Shown piece after piece: positions 33,661-44,566 of a stretch of DNA of 64,000 bases. A model generated the notes under the pieces. That model searched no databases and had not been told where the DNA came from. It saw nothing but the letters and a program-made list of their open reading frames with translations. The stretch lies in NCBI GenBank assembly GCA_010094025.1, contig ML991785.1, positions 124,001 to 188,000 on the forward strand, given 5' to 3'. The stretch comes from Viridothelium virens (lineage: Eukaryota; Ascomycota; Dothideomycetes; Trypetheliales; Trypetheliaceae). Position numbers and translations under genes: made by a program. The stretch's first letter is position 1; every line of letters begins with the position of its first letter.

Positions 33661-34677
33661 ATGGCGACGAAGAGGAAACCGTCAACCGCCAACGGTGTTG
33701 TCCCTCCTTCCACATCAACAATGCCTTTCTCCTCCTCGATGCCTCAAAGATCCAAGCTATCCGCCTTCCTACCCACAACTCTCGAGGCCGCTCTCTTAAG
33801 CGTCTATCCCGCCACCCTCCTCCTTGGCTCTCTATTCTCATTAATTTCCCCCCAAACACGCAACGCTCCCTACTCCGCAACCTCGCAGTCCCATCCGCCT
33901 CACCTCGCCCCGTCCTACTTCGCCCAGAAAAGCAACATCTTCAATCTCTACTTTGTCAAAATCGGCTGGCTCTGGATCACGGCCTCGACCTTCCTTTTCT
34001 TGCTCTCGCATCCTTCCCTTGGGCCACCCCTGCGACCCATCCTCACCCGCCGACGCCTCCAAGCGGCACTGCGCTACGCAGGCGTGACGCTCGTCTGGAT
34101 CTTGACCACGCAGTGGTGTTTCGGTCCACCGCTCATCGATCGTGGGTTTCGGTTTACCGGTGGGGTGTGCGAGGTTCCAGCACCCAAGCAAGATGAGGGG
34201 TTTGCGACGAGCCCGGGAAGGCATCTCACGCACGCAGCTTGTAAGCTTGCGGGAGGCCAGTGGAAAGGTGGCCATGATATCAGCGGGCATGTCTTTCTCC
34301 TGATACTGGGAAGCGCGATGTTGTGGTTGGAGGTGCTACCCGTGGTTCTGAGGGAGCCAGAGTTGAGAGAAGAGAGGAGGATACTGATGGATGACGGAGC
34401 CGTAAAAACAGTGCGTGTGGAGATGCAGGCTGAGCTAATAACAGATGAGAAGGAGGCATCAAAGGAAATGGAGGCGGCGACGAGCTTTGGGGTTAAGTTG
34501 GCGCTGGGAGTGGCAGGCTTCAGCTGGTGGATGTTATTGATGACCGCGGCGTATTTCCATACGTGGTTTGAAAAGTTCACAGGACTCTTCGTGGCTTTCA
34601 CGGGGATCTACCTCGTATATTTCCTCCCAAGGGCTCTTCCGGCGTACAGGGCGGTTATTGGGATGCCCAGTGTCTAG
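33661..34677 (+). CDS. FIT/Scs3-family lipid-droplet and ER lipid protein
   Basis: A single exon of 338 aa from the ATG at 33661. It has about six hydrophobic segments and the FIT-family blocks: NLYFVKIGW, TQWCFGPPLIDRGFRFTGGVC, CKLAGGQWKGGHDISGHVFLL and AAYFHTWFEKFTGL. The two His positions in HDISGH and YFHTWFEK match the paired His residues of human FIT2 that form its lipid phosphatase-like (acyl-CoA diphosphatase) site. The family sits in the ER membrane and supports lipid-droplet budding and ER lipid balance; yeast members are Scs3 and Yft2. A charged cytosolic loop (REERRILMDDG...) of about 45 residues separates the last helices. The gene is convergent with the Rab5 gene, 235 bp apart. 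Confidence 0.93.
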   Translation: MATKRKPSTANGVVPPSTSTMPFSSSMPQRSKLSAFLPTTLEAALLSVYPATLLLGSLFSLISPQTRNAPYSATSQSHPPHLAPSYFAQKSNIFNLYFVKIGWLWITASTFLFLLSHPSLGPPLRPILTRRRLQAALRYAGVTLVWILTTQWCFGPPLIDRGFRFTGGVCEVPAPKQDEGFATSPGRHLTHAACKLAGGQWKGGHDISGHVFLLILGSAMLWLEVLPVVLREPELREERRILMDDGAVKTVRVEMQAELITDEKEASKEMEAATSFGVKLALGVAGFSWWMLLMTAAYFHTWFEKFTGLFVAFTGIYLVYFLPRALPAYRAVIGMPSV

Positions 34678-34912
34678 TCTGCAAAGTTTTGAGCGATGGA
34701 TTTTGCCAGCGGTCTACTCTGCTGTGGAGTTTGGGAACATATTAGCATGATACCTCGCTCAAGCTAAGATTGATAGATCTACTTAATCTGAACGCCATCA
34801 AGACTCCACCTTGTCATTCCTTCGAACGCGCTTAAGCTTGCCTCCAAAGGATGACCCAATGTACAGAGATATCACTCCATCATACTTTGCCCAACCATGC
34901 CTTCTCCTCTTC

Positions 34913-35830
34913 TCAGCAAGCACATCCCTCCTTAGCCCCAACTTCCGCTCTAGGCCCAGTCAAATTTACCCTTGAATCATCTCCCCTTCTCCCCCCCAGC
35001 GCTGCCTGTGTCGCGGCATCACTAGCTGCTCCCCTTGCACCCCTCAGGCTCGTCTCGGGGATCGCATTCGCAATTGCAGTAAACACCTCGCTTACATTCG
35101 CGCCTGTCTTCGCGCTCGTCTCGAAGAACAATAGCGACTCCTCTTCGGCGTATGCTTTGGCCTCCGCCGTACTGATCTTCCGCGCATCGGCCTCGTCGCC
35201 TTCTTCTACGTTGCCCGTCCCTTCTGCACCGTCCTCTTCACCTGATATCGCGGAAGTAGCATCTCCAGTCGACGAACTCGGGTTCGTGAGATCGAGCTTG
35301 TTGCCCACAAGTGCAATGACAATGCCGGGGGAGGCTTGTCGTTGTAGCTCCGCGACCCAGTGCTTGGCTTTGGTGAGGGAGGAGGGCTTCGTGAGATCGT
35401 AAACCACGAGAGCAGATTGCGCATTGCGATAGTACATGGGAGCAAGGGAGGCGAAGCGTTCTTGACCGGCTGTGTCCCAGATCTCAAATTTGATAGTGCG
35501 GTTGGGGAGGTTGCATTTTTGGGTGAGGAAGGCGGCTGGATGTGAGTGTGGAGTCAGCAAGATCTTTCATTTCCTGCAGTAGGAGACGATCATGAGGAAT
35601 GAGGAATGCGGATGGAGGACGCACCACCTATTGTAGGTTCCTTGTTTTCTTGAAAGTCATTGTTGACGAAGCGGAGGACGAGGGAGGACTGGATGTATCT
35701 GGTGAGCACCTGTTCATGCCATTTCGAAAGATAGTGTGCATACTTTGCCCACAGCAGCCTCGCCTAGCAAGACCAGCTTCACACTGCTGCTGGGCTTAGG
35801 TTGGTTGCCTGCTCCCGCCGTGTTTGCCAT
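34913..35830 (-). CDS. vps21: Rab5-family small GTPase
   Basis: Exons, in order of translation: 35830-35744, 35688-35628, 35535-34913; 256 aa, with introns of 55 and 92 bp. G-box motifs continue across the joins: GEAAVGK|SS (P-loop), [11 protein letters not shown] (switch I), [18 protein letters not shown] (switch II), GNKLD and ETSAKTG. The [13 protein letters not shown] stretch and the AAFLTQ effector region are Rab5-like (Vps21/Ypt5/RabA). The C-terminus ends CAC, the CxC form for double geranylgeranylation. After GNKLD there is an insert of about 38 acidic, Ser/Gly-rich residues, making the protein longer than yeast Vps21 (210 aa). Rab5 controls early-endosome fusion and transport toward the vacuole. 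Confidence 0.95.
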
Positions 35831-36585
35831 CGGTACCTATAGGCAGGCCTGAAAGGTTTGCTGGCAACAGCCCGACAATTTTCAAAAAGTCAAATAGTTG
35901 CGATGCGCTAGGTCAGCCGAATCCAAAGAAGGCAAATTGGGGATTAGAAAAGAAAGGGAATGAAGGCTTGAAACGATCATTGAGGGTTGCGGCAGGATGT
36001 GGCGCTATCGTCTACGGCTTGTGAAGTACGTAGAGGGTAGGGAAGCTGTCTACTTTGGGATAAGCGTGAAATCCCCCCCGGGCGTGGGCTTCTTTCGAAA
36101 AGGACGAAACCCAGTTTCCCAACTCCCCCGTCTTACGTACCTCAAGATAGAATACGATACCGCTCTAGGGACTGAGATGGAATAATCGGTTCATCTACGC
36201 AGCAACGATGTGGACTACTAATGTCTCTGTGTAGGAACTCCTTGGTAGGTCCTTCGCACGAAATGGAAGATGACGCAGGACAACCCCTTTGGAAACAGGT
36301 ACCTTGTGTTCTGTGGTACGCGTGGATAGGCAGAAACGAGGTTCACATTCCGTGCCAGGTATCTAGCCTACTATGGTCATGTGGTGTACCAATATTGGAA
36401 TGAGTATCATTCAAAGTCGTCCCTCACATTCCGACCCTTTGCAAGCCTTCGTAGGTATCCTTTCTAGGAGATGCTCCTCTAAATCAGGTATAAGTGTGAT
36501 CCTTGAGTCTTTCGCAGGTCCCGGAATTCACTGTGTCTGTCATCCTGCGCAATCTTTTGAGATCAATCTGGCGGCTCATTTCTCC
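35831..36585. other. Divergent intergenic 0.75 kb
   Basis: Rab5 promoter and leader of the next gene. The frame of that gene is open from 36373, but the first credible ATG is at 36586. I see nothing else. Confidence 0.45.
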
Positions 36586-38203
36586 ATGGCTCGTTTTATG
36601 GACCTCCCTTTCGAGATTCGTCGAATGATTTTTTTCAACGTCTTGCTTCCCGAACCTGGTGATAACTTCTCTGTTGCTGTTGCCGTTGCCGAGGATGTTC
36701 TCAATCGATGCTGTAAATTCTTTCCTATCAAGATGCGACTTACCAGGCCTTTCCGGCGCTCGTACAATGGTCATCAAGGCACCGGGAATTGGGGCACTAG
36801 AACCATCGCAGATTTGATGTGCATTAACCGTCAGCTGCACGCCGAAGTCGAGGACACTTGTTACTCGAAATATTCGTTCTATCTTAGTGTCGAGCAGATC
36901 CCCCCCCTCATTCTAGCCACAATTCCTCATATACAGTGCTCTATCAGGCATCTTGACTTGGTTGCTAGATTGGACGTGAGCGTAACAGAAACAGGTCCCG
37001 TCACTAATTATCAAGGCTCAAAGGTCTACTCCGCTTGGTCTCTCTTACGTCGAAGCGTGTTACATGTCCAAACGGTTATCTGCCGCATCGGCTACCAAAT
37101 AATGGGAATGCAGCTGGACCTACAGCCGTGTACGAAGACACAAGCCATTGAGCTAACGATGCAAATGCTACGAATATGGAAGGACGTTCCGGTTATTCAT
37201 GTTGATTACTTAGGCACTCACCAGCACTTCCACTTACCCAGTCCGCCATGGCAGGTCGATGATCAGGATGATCTAAACCCATGGCCGTGGGAGGAAGAAG
37301 CGATTGAAGAATGCGTCAGTATGATTAGATGCGGTCAGTGGGGGTAAATGTGCACTCCCTAAATCTTGAGACACAGCTCCTTTTTGCGAGTATGGTCATG
37401 TCAATGTTGACTATCTTTGCAGGGGAAGGAAAGCCTCAAACATTGCATCTAAGGCCAATTCGAAAAACCACCTTTTATCCTTACCAATAGAAATCCGCCA
37501 AATTATCCTCTACTACGCCCTCTTCCCACCCAGTATCTCCCACCCGCTGCAATATCCCTCTCACCGGCAAAAGATCCTCGTCCTTGACCCTAAAAGACGA
37601 GCATCCCTCCTGCAACAATGCCATATGACTATCTCTGACACACAGCTTCCCTCAGAAACCCGCCATCTTGCTCGCCTCCACTTCCAGTACCTGTCCCACT
37701 TCGGCACCCCGCGCATGACCCCTCTCCTCCGCACCTGCCGCCTCCTTGCCACCGAAGTCCGCCACACACTCTACACCCACTTCACCTTCTCCCTCCCGCC
37801 CCACTCCACCCCAGCCACCCTGATTCCGACCATCCGCCGTCTCAGCGCCCGCGCCCGCTCCACCATCGCCCACCTCGCCATCGGACTCCGCTGCCTCAAA
37901 GTCCCCGCCCAAGTGCACGACCTCGAGATCCAGCGCAAGCTGGAGGAATACTATCGGTGCAACATGCAGATGTGGAGGCTGGCGCGGCGAAGTTTTCCGG
38001 AGCTGCGCAGCGTCGAGTGCGGGTTTCAGAGGATGGTGGCGCTGCCGGATAAGCTGGTGGAGGAATACTACATGGGGCTGTTGTCCACGTGGAGGGATGT
38101 GGCGTGCGTGGAGGTGAAGGCGGATGGAGTGTGGTTTGAGAATGCTGCGAGGCGAAGGATTGAGGCTGGTGAGTGGGGTGCTTGGGTTGGCATGTGGGAT
38201 TGA
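36586..38203 (+). CDS. Unknown protein with two F-box-like (LPxEIR) halves
   Basis: Exons 36586-37343 and 37423-38203 with a 79-bp intron (GTAAAT donor, TTGAC branch, TTTGCAG acceptor); 512 aa. Without splicing the first frame would stop at 37347. Splicing joins it in phase to a second half that has no nearby ATG of its own before 37625. The first half starts MARFMDLPFEIRRMIFFNVLLPE, the second SLPIEIRQIILYYALFPP. Both are the LPxEIRxxI opening common in fungal F-box-like hypothetical proteins, each followed by a loop and then a Cys-containing helix (MCINRQL / LLRTCRLL). So this looks like a tandem-duplicated module. Two separate genes remain possible. If truly F-box-like, a role in SCF substrate choice is conceivable, but no function can be claimed. 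Confidence 0.62.
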
Positions 38204-39200
38204 AGGGCAGACTATAAGGTTTGATAAGATGTGTTGGAGTTCGAAGGGGAATGCTTTGCGTCACTGTATACGATTTGATTGGTGCTGAGGATTTGATTGC
38301 TAGGTGAGATGCCTTAGCTTTCAAGAAATAGGTTGAGTCTTGTAGGGCAAAACGAGTCATTAGGGCTGATAGATTGAGGCTTTGTAGGGAATAGACCTGT
38401 AAGAAACACGTGGATCGGGCATCATGCAGGGAGCTGAGAATCTAGTGTGACACTATCTAGTGTGCCCACATGGTAGATTACACGAGGTTTGTAGTGAGAT
38501 GTCGTCAAGCTAAGATATCGGGAGTAATAATCCCTTCGAACGCTGGCCCCAAAATTAAAGGACCTGCTTCATGCTATGTATCATAATGTTGCATACCACC
38601 GTTCGCGACTATCTATCGGAGCTTGATTTGCGGCCGCAAATATGTCTCCATTTGGCTGCTAATAGTTCACCGGCGTTGTCCTCAGAGACCAGAGAATTAG
38701 AGATGAGTAATTTCTAGTCAGCTGGCGAATAACATTTCAGATTCGTGGACATTTGGCCCCCCCTTCGGTCAAGCTTACAAACTAATACCGAGCCTAACAC
38801 CTTAGCTGAGCGACACCCCTTTATGCAGCGGGTTAGTAACTGCCTGTTGGGTGGCCTGTGTAGATGAGGAAAGGCAATCGGATTCCCTATAAACAGGCAG
38901 CGCCCTGATCGTCTGATCCCAGCCCTGCAAGCAGATCACTTCCTGGAGCGACCCTGTTTGCTTATTTTAATTTATCCTTCTTTTGTGTGTCCTATCGAGC
39001 CGAGTTACGTAGGCGCGGAACGCTCAGGGCAGTACGGATACGTGATTGTCTTAAGGCTAACCTTGGCGGAGCTGAATACTTCTCGTCTGATCTGCCTGAA
39101 ATCTATGAACCAACGTTTTTTTTGAGATGATAGCTTCGACTATATATCCCCAGGCGCTAAACAGCAAGAATGTCGCTGGGAACGAAGGTATGCTCCGAAG
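38204..39200. other. Intergenic 1 kb
   Basis: 3' region of the LPxEIR gene and promoter of the Zn2Cys6 gene. I see no further gene. Confidence 0.45.
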
Positions 39201-40488
39201 ATGATACGTAAACGACCGCATAGCAAGACGAGGACGGGATGTTTAAGATGCAAGTCAAAAAGAATCAAGGTACTTTGACACCGCCACGTTTCCAATCAAG
39301 GCACGATCTCACGTGTCCCCCCTTCCGCGGGTGAAAAGAAATTACGATCGGATGCGGGGAACTGGCTGATCGGGTATACAGTGCGACGAACAGAGACCGC
39401 GATGTTCACATTGCCAGAGACATTCGGCAGTTTGCGAGTATCCGAATCTTCGAAAAACATCTTCCGCCTCCGAAAGATCCATCTCAGTCACGCCAGGGCC
39501 TAGTTTATCAGAACATCCACATGTAGACGCCGATCTAAATTTGACGGACCTACAGTTGCTGTCGCATTGGATCCTGATTGCCTCCCGGGGCTTTGGTGAC
39601 CAGGCTGAAGATATGATGGCATGGCAGAAAGATCTCACGGAAATAGCATGCCGCTTCCCGTTCCTCATGCACGGCATATTAGCAGTCTCGGCCTTCTCCA
39701 TGGCTCGCTTGGTGCCAGTGGCAGAGGGTCATCATTATCTGTTAGCAGCCGCGCATCACCAAAGTCAAACGTTCCCATCCTATCGTCAGATCATCAGCGA
39801 CGTCCAACGGAACATGAGCGAGGAAAATTGCCATGCCGTGATCGCCGCTGCACACCTGATTGCTGTGCATTCCGCATGTTCTGTAGGTTGTCCTGGGCTC
39901 TCAGATACGATCGGGCAGGGGCAGTCGAGCTTGAACGAAGTCTGCGAGTGGCTGTCGCTACTTCGGGGTGCGCGAAGAATCATGTTATATCGAAGCGACT
40001 GGACGACCACCGGCCCCTTGAGCTTCCATCTCGGTCGACCAGCGCCCGCCATTGATCTGTCTTGTAGCCCCGAAGACGACCACCTCGCTGCGTTAGGAGG
40101 CCTCTTTGCGAACTGGGACGACTCGCCAGGCAGACACTCGCCGTCTGATCGGGACGCGTACCAGATGACGTTAACGCTACTCCGGGAGTCGTATGCAACG
40201 TCAACTTACCCGCAGCAGCACGAGCAGGAGCGGGCCGGACTGAAGATGGCGCTGCTCGTCTGGGTGGAGAAGTTTCCGCAACGCTTCTTCGAGCTATTAA
40301 GTGAGCCGCGACCGGAGGCACTGATCTTACTCGCCCACTACTGCGTCTTACTGCAGCGTCGTGCAGCGCGCCATTGGTTTCTGGAAGGTACTGCCGAGCG
40401 CATCATGTCCATGGTGTATCACCTCCTGGACGAGAAATGGAGACATTGGGTAGCTTGGCCGGTTGAGGAAATCAGGGCGCACGCGTGA
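39201..40488 (+). CDS. Zn2Cys6 transcription factor (Upc2/sterol-uptake-control-like group)
   Basis: Exons 39201-39269 and 39382-40488; 112-bp intron (GTACTT/TACAG); 391 aa. The binuclear zinc cluster lies at residues 14-41 with Cys at 14, 17, 24, 31, 34 and 41 (spacing C2C6C6C2C6C). The intron falls between RIK and CDE inside the cluster, a common position in this family. The regulatory domain starts with LTDLQLLSHW and the block FPFLMHGILAVSAFSMARL, typical of the Upc2/sterol-uptake-control-like fungal C6 factors. At 391 aa it is short but normal for the group. It lies about 7 kb from a P450 and MFS gene, the nearest recognisable genes on its right side. Target genes cannot be inferred beyond that closeness. 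Confidence 0.9.
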
Positions 40489-40610
40489 AAACGATGATTA
40501 TGATAGAAGAGGGAAAGCATTGCAATTTAGCTCACAGCATGGCGAGGAGTTCTGGGCGGCGTAGGCTCCGCTTAATACTTTACCGTTGTTTGGTACCATG
40601 GCTTTGTAAA

Positions 40611-40636
40611 TGGCAGTGGCAGTGGCAGTGGCAGTG
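40611..40636 (+). repeat. (TGGCAG)4 microsatellite
   Basis: Four clean TGGCAG units plus two bases, 12 bases or more from any recognised gene end. No function seen. Confidence 0.85.
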
Positions 40637-43600
40637 CGAGATGCGAAGTGCGGCATATCCCGCGCAACACTGATAAGGGCTGCAGATAGAGCTGCGCGAA
40701 TTTTGCCTGGTCATGTCATCGGATCAAGTCGGAAGTGTCCGTATATACGTCTTACGGAAGGAATGAACCCGTTGTTCACCACGTGTATCTCATGCACATG
40801 TGGCTGCCACATTCGGTCCCCCTGTTCTGGGGGCTAAGCTTGCTGAAAGGCCATCCGTCAGCAGCATGAGAAATCAGGGAGTCGAAGTATGAGCGCCCAG
40901 ATCCGTTAGAGCGGTCAGTTAGGTGAGAGTCTGACTTGTACATGGTGCGTCAGAATCACGAGCAGAGTTATGAGACCAACTTTCTCGATTACCATTCGCC
41001 GGACATGCCACTCCACCGCTTCTTGAGAACCAAAGAATATGCAGTGTCTCAAGACAGCTGAGACAAGGTGGATCAGTATCTCTGCTCGGGGCACCGTGCA
41101 AGATATTGCTTTTTGCTGACTCGTATCAGAGACAGACACGTCATAAGCACACTACTAAGCACACGATCCGGTGTATTGGTGCTTCATGATTGCCGATGTA
41201 TAGGATTAGAGAAAGGATCAAAGTTTGTAGACAATAACTTGGTGTGAAGTAAGAGCTGGAGGTTCAAACTTTAGGTGGGAAGCCAAGACGTCCATGGGCC
41301 GCAACGAGAATTGGAAAGAATTACCTTAGGTGCTTCGGGTGTGGGGCCATATCATCATGCCTTATGTTAATCTACCTACGCCCTGCAGAGCCTCTGTCAA
41401 TAATTAATGCGATTGCACCCCTTGTACCTCGATGCTTCCTTGGCGGGAAAAGTTCCGCCATAAGCTCATTTTCACCTCGGAGTAAGCTCCGGATAAATTT
41501 TTTTTAAACTTCTGAATAACCGAGTTGGCGCGATTCTTCTGCTAAGCAAACGTGTAAACTCTAATTTGCTCGCTTACTGGCATACTGACCAAGTGACTTC
41601 ATATTCCAAATGCAAATGCCTGATGTTTCCAATGGCGCTGAAGGAGAAACTGAAAGCCCTGGGCAACCAGGCACCCCCTGACTGATTAAGATCGTTGAAC
41701 TCGAACAAAAGCGCAAGGTGTACGGAGGACTAAAGAACCTGAAATTGCAAAACCCTGGTCTGCAATCAACTTGACTGGGGTAGCACCAATCTATTATGAC
41801 ATCAATGCAGACTGCTGGCAGTGTACGTCATGAAAGCGTTCCCGGCCTGAAGACGGCTTTTTGGCGGTTGGTTGATATGGAGATGACCATTCTTGCCGGT
41901 TACTGGGTTGCTCAACGACTAATCCCAGGATGAGGCTCTTAATTGTCTGGAGGTGGAATGATCCCAGCCAATGCTTAATGGAGGACGGAGATAATGGAAA
42001 GTAATGGGTGCAAGGCGTGGGAGGTCAGGCGTATCCGAATTGCCGGAATGCTCAGGTCACTCAAAATGCGATGCGCATGATCCAAGAATTAATTTGTGCA
42101 TCCATTCGGCTGTTTGTTCAGGCGATACGGGTTGATTCTCAGTTCGTAGCACAAGGCTCAAAGAATCCTTCCATAACGGCTTGATGGCCTCTGAAAGCAT
42201 TTCCCGGTCCGCGCTGGGTGTTCAGAGGTTACTACCGGTCATCTTTGAAATCTCTCCGTTCCACCACTGCGACCCTGTCGCCGGAAGGAAAGGATTCTTG
42301 TCAGCCTTCTTTTAATTGGCCTTGTGGATGGAGACATGGGTGGTTGTTGTTTTTTGGTGTAACACAGGAAGCCACACGGAAGGTCCGGACTTTCAGCCAG
42401 ACCATTTGAGTTGTGCTAATCTGACGTGGCCTCGCAAAAGTCGAGCTTTCGAGCAGTGATCATCTGCGTCATCGAGTCACTTGTGGTCAGAGTTCCGACT
42501 CACCACACTTCTCAGGACTATGTCACAGACGAATGGTAGCTCATCTATGGAAGGTGCGCCTTCAGTAACTTGAGATTGTGAAGTGGGCGGTGGCAAAAGG
42601 TGAGACTAGGGGTAGATGAGCAAGACACGGACAACCGTCTAAAAAGGTAAATGCAGGATAATATTGACAAGGCTAGGGTATCTTTGGAAAGCAACAGTCT
42701 AATAGTACACACGCGCTCTGCGCCACGCTGCCTAGCCATGTCAATGTGACCAGAAGGCGAAATAGGCACGCCAAAGTCGTGTGGTGGGTTCGCGACCAAT
42801 GAAAAAATGACCTGTCGTGGGGAATGACACATCAAAAAAATAGATCGCCCTTCGTGTCCTTTCCGTGCTCTTGTGCTGCAGAATGAACTGCAAAAATGTA
42901 GTCTATGAACCCTGCAGAAAGAAATCCCGAAGAAAGAAAATATATCCAGGGCGTGAGCCCAAATGTCCTTGTCCCCGATCTATACCAAAACGCCGGTGAA
43001 AATGACTTTTTTACTGGGGGATTGTTGCGAGACGGATCCGGAAAGCGCATGATGAGTTGTCTAGTGTACAGAGTCGAAAGCGCGCGACGGGATGCTCAAA
43101 ACGACGAGGTGCTCTCGAGCTCGTTCGAAAGGGGTATAGGCATGCTGAGACAGGCCGCGATGACGCCGATGAGATTAAACGCGAATAAATCGAAACAGGT
43201 CCCGACCTGAGGGCGACAGAAGTCGAAAGGGGAAAAATAGCGGGCTAAGGGAAAAGGACCGTCGCTCTGCAGGGTTGCGTTAGTCAGACCTGCAGAAAGG
43301 CGTAGAAGCTGAATGTCGATCTCGACGCACCTTGTGAGACGGGCCATCCCTTGGACGGTTGAAACGCCGCTTGGGGAAAAAAAGGAAGGAAAACCAGCCG
43401 GAAGGTGCAATCTCGGAAGAGGGATAAACTTAAAAAAGGAAAAATAGCGAGCTGTTTTTTTTGGTGCCGACGGGCCGGTACAATGTTTTGCGCGTTGGTG
43501 TATGGTAGATGTCACCGTGGTTTTGGTGGCGGTTTCGGCTTGGGTGTGCCAGTTGTATCGTATGCGCCGCGACCCATGTTGGTTGCGACTGCTTCCCTGG

Positions 43601-44526
43601 TGATCATGGAGTTGCGAGATGCTGTAGAAGATCAAAAAGTCAGCCGGCGACCTGGACAGGACTCGAGAATTTATATTGTCGCGAGTCACACCGGATGACA
43701 TGAGCTGACTCACGATGTACTAGGGGCAGAGATGCCTAGAGATGCAGTCTTGTGCAATGGTTGCAGCAGGGCCAGCCGCAGAGAGCACAAGAGTCGACCC
43801 AACGGGCGACAAGCTGAAGATGCAGCGTGATATTGAAAGCGTTCGACCCGGCTTATGAGAGCAGGCGGGACAACGACTAGCAGCAGCAGTAGTAGTCGTA
43901 CGTGGATGCAGCAGATGCGTTCTGACACACGCAGCACGCTGATGGCCGGATGGCGGATGGCGGTGGTGGTGGCAGTCGTTGTGGTGCCGAGGCAGGCTAC
44001 GTAGCAACCTGAATGTACCGGGCGGACAACGGTGAAGGAATGGGAAGAGGGCAGAGGGGACGACTAGCTTCGGTGACAAGCAGCAGCAGCAGCACGGGCA
44101 AGATATATCAGTTTCATTCTCAGCGCCCCTTTCACGAGAAGCTCGTGTCAAGCCAGGGACGGAGGGCCAGGCTGAGGCTAGGTTGTGCTGGGTTTGCCGA
44201 GACAAATGAAATGAGCGACTGCCTTTTTCCACCCCCCTTTGCTGGCAACATGACGCAAAAGATCCTTTGTGACTGTGCGCCAAAATGTTGGCCCGGGTTT
44301 GGGTTTGAGGACTTTTGGCACGCAGTTTCAAGCCAATCTGGGTGCCGGCAAGGATGGGCCTGAGCCAAGCTACCGCGATCCACGGCTGCGTACCCGAGAG
44401 ACTCGGCATCCTAGTCGCTCAGCGTCGTACCTGCATGCTCTTCTCTCGTCCAACAGACCGCTGCCGGCGCGGATGTCGAGAATCGAACAGGAATAGTAAC
44501 AGGCCACTTCGCCCGCGTGGGATGCC

Positions 44527-44566
44527 CCAAGACGCCCAAAGACGCCCAAGACGCCTAAGACGCTGA
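44527..44566 (+). repeat. Short tandem repeat, AAGACGCC-type, four copies
   Basis: Four copies of a 9-10 bp unit (AAGACGCCC with small changes) in a row within the gene-poor region. No function seen. Confidence 0.75.

Noticed and set aside
43096-44409. Minus-strand frames of 205 and 229 codons
   Set aside because: No motif, odd composition and heavy overlap with frames on the other strand; likely chance frames in GC-rich sequence.
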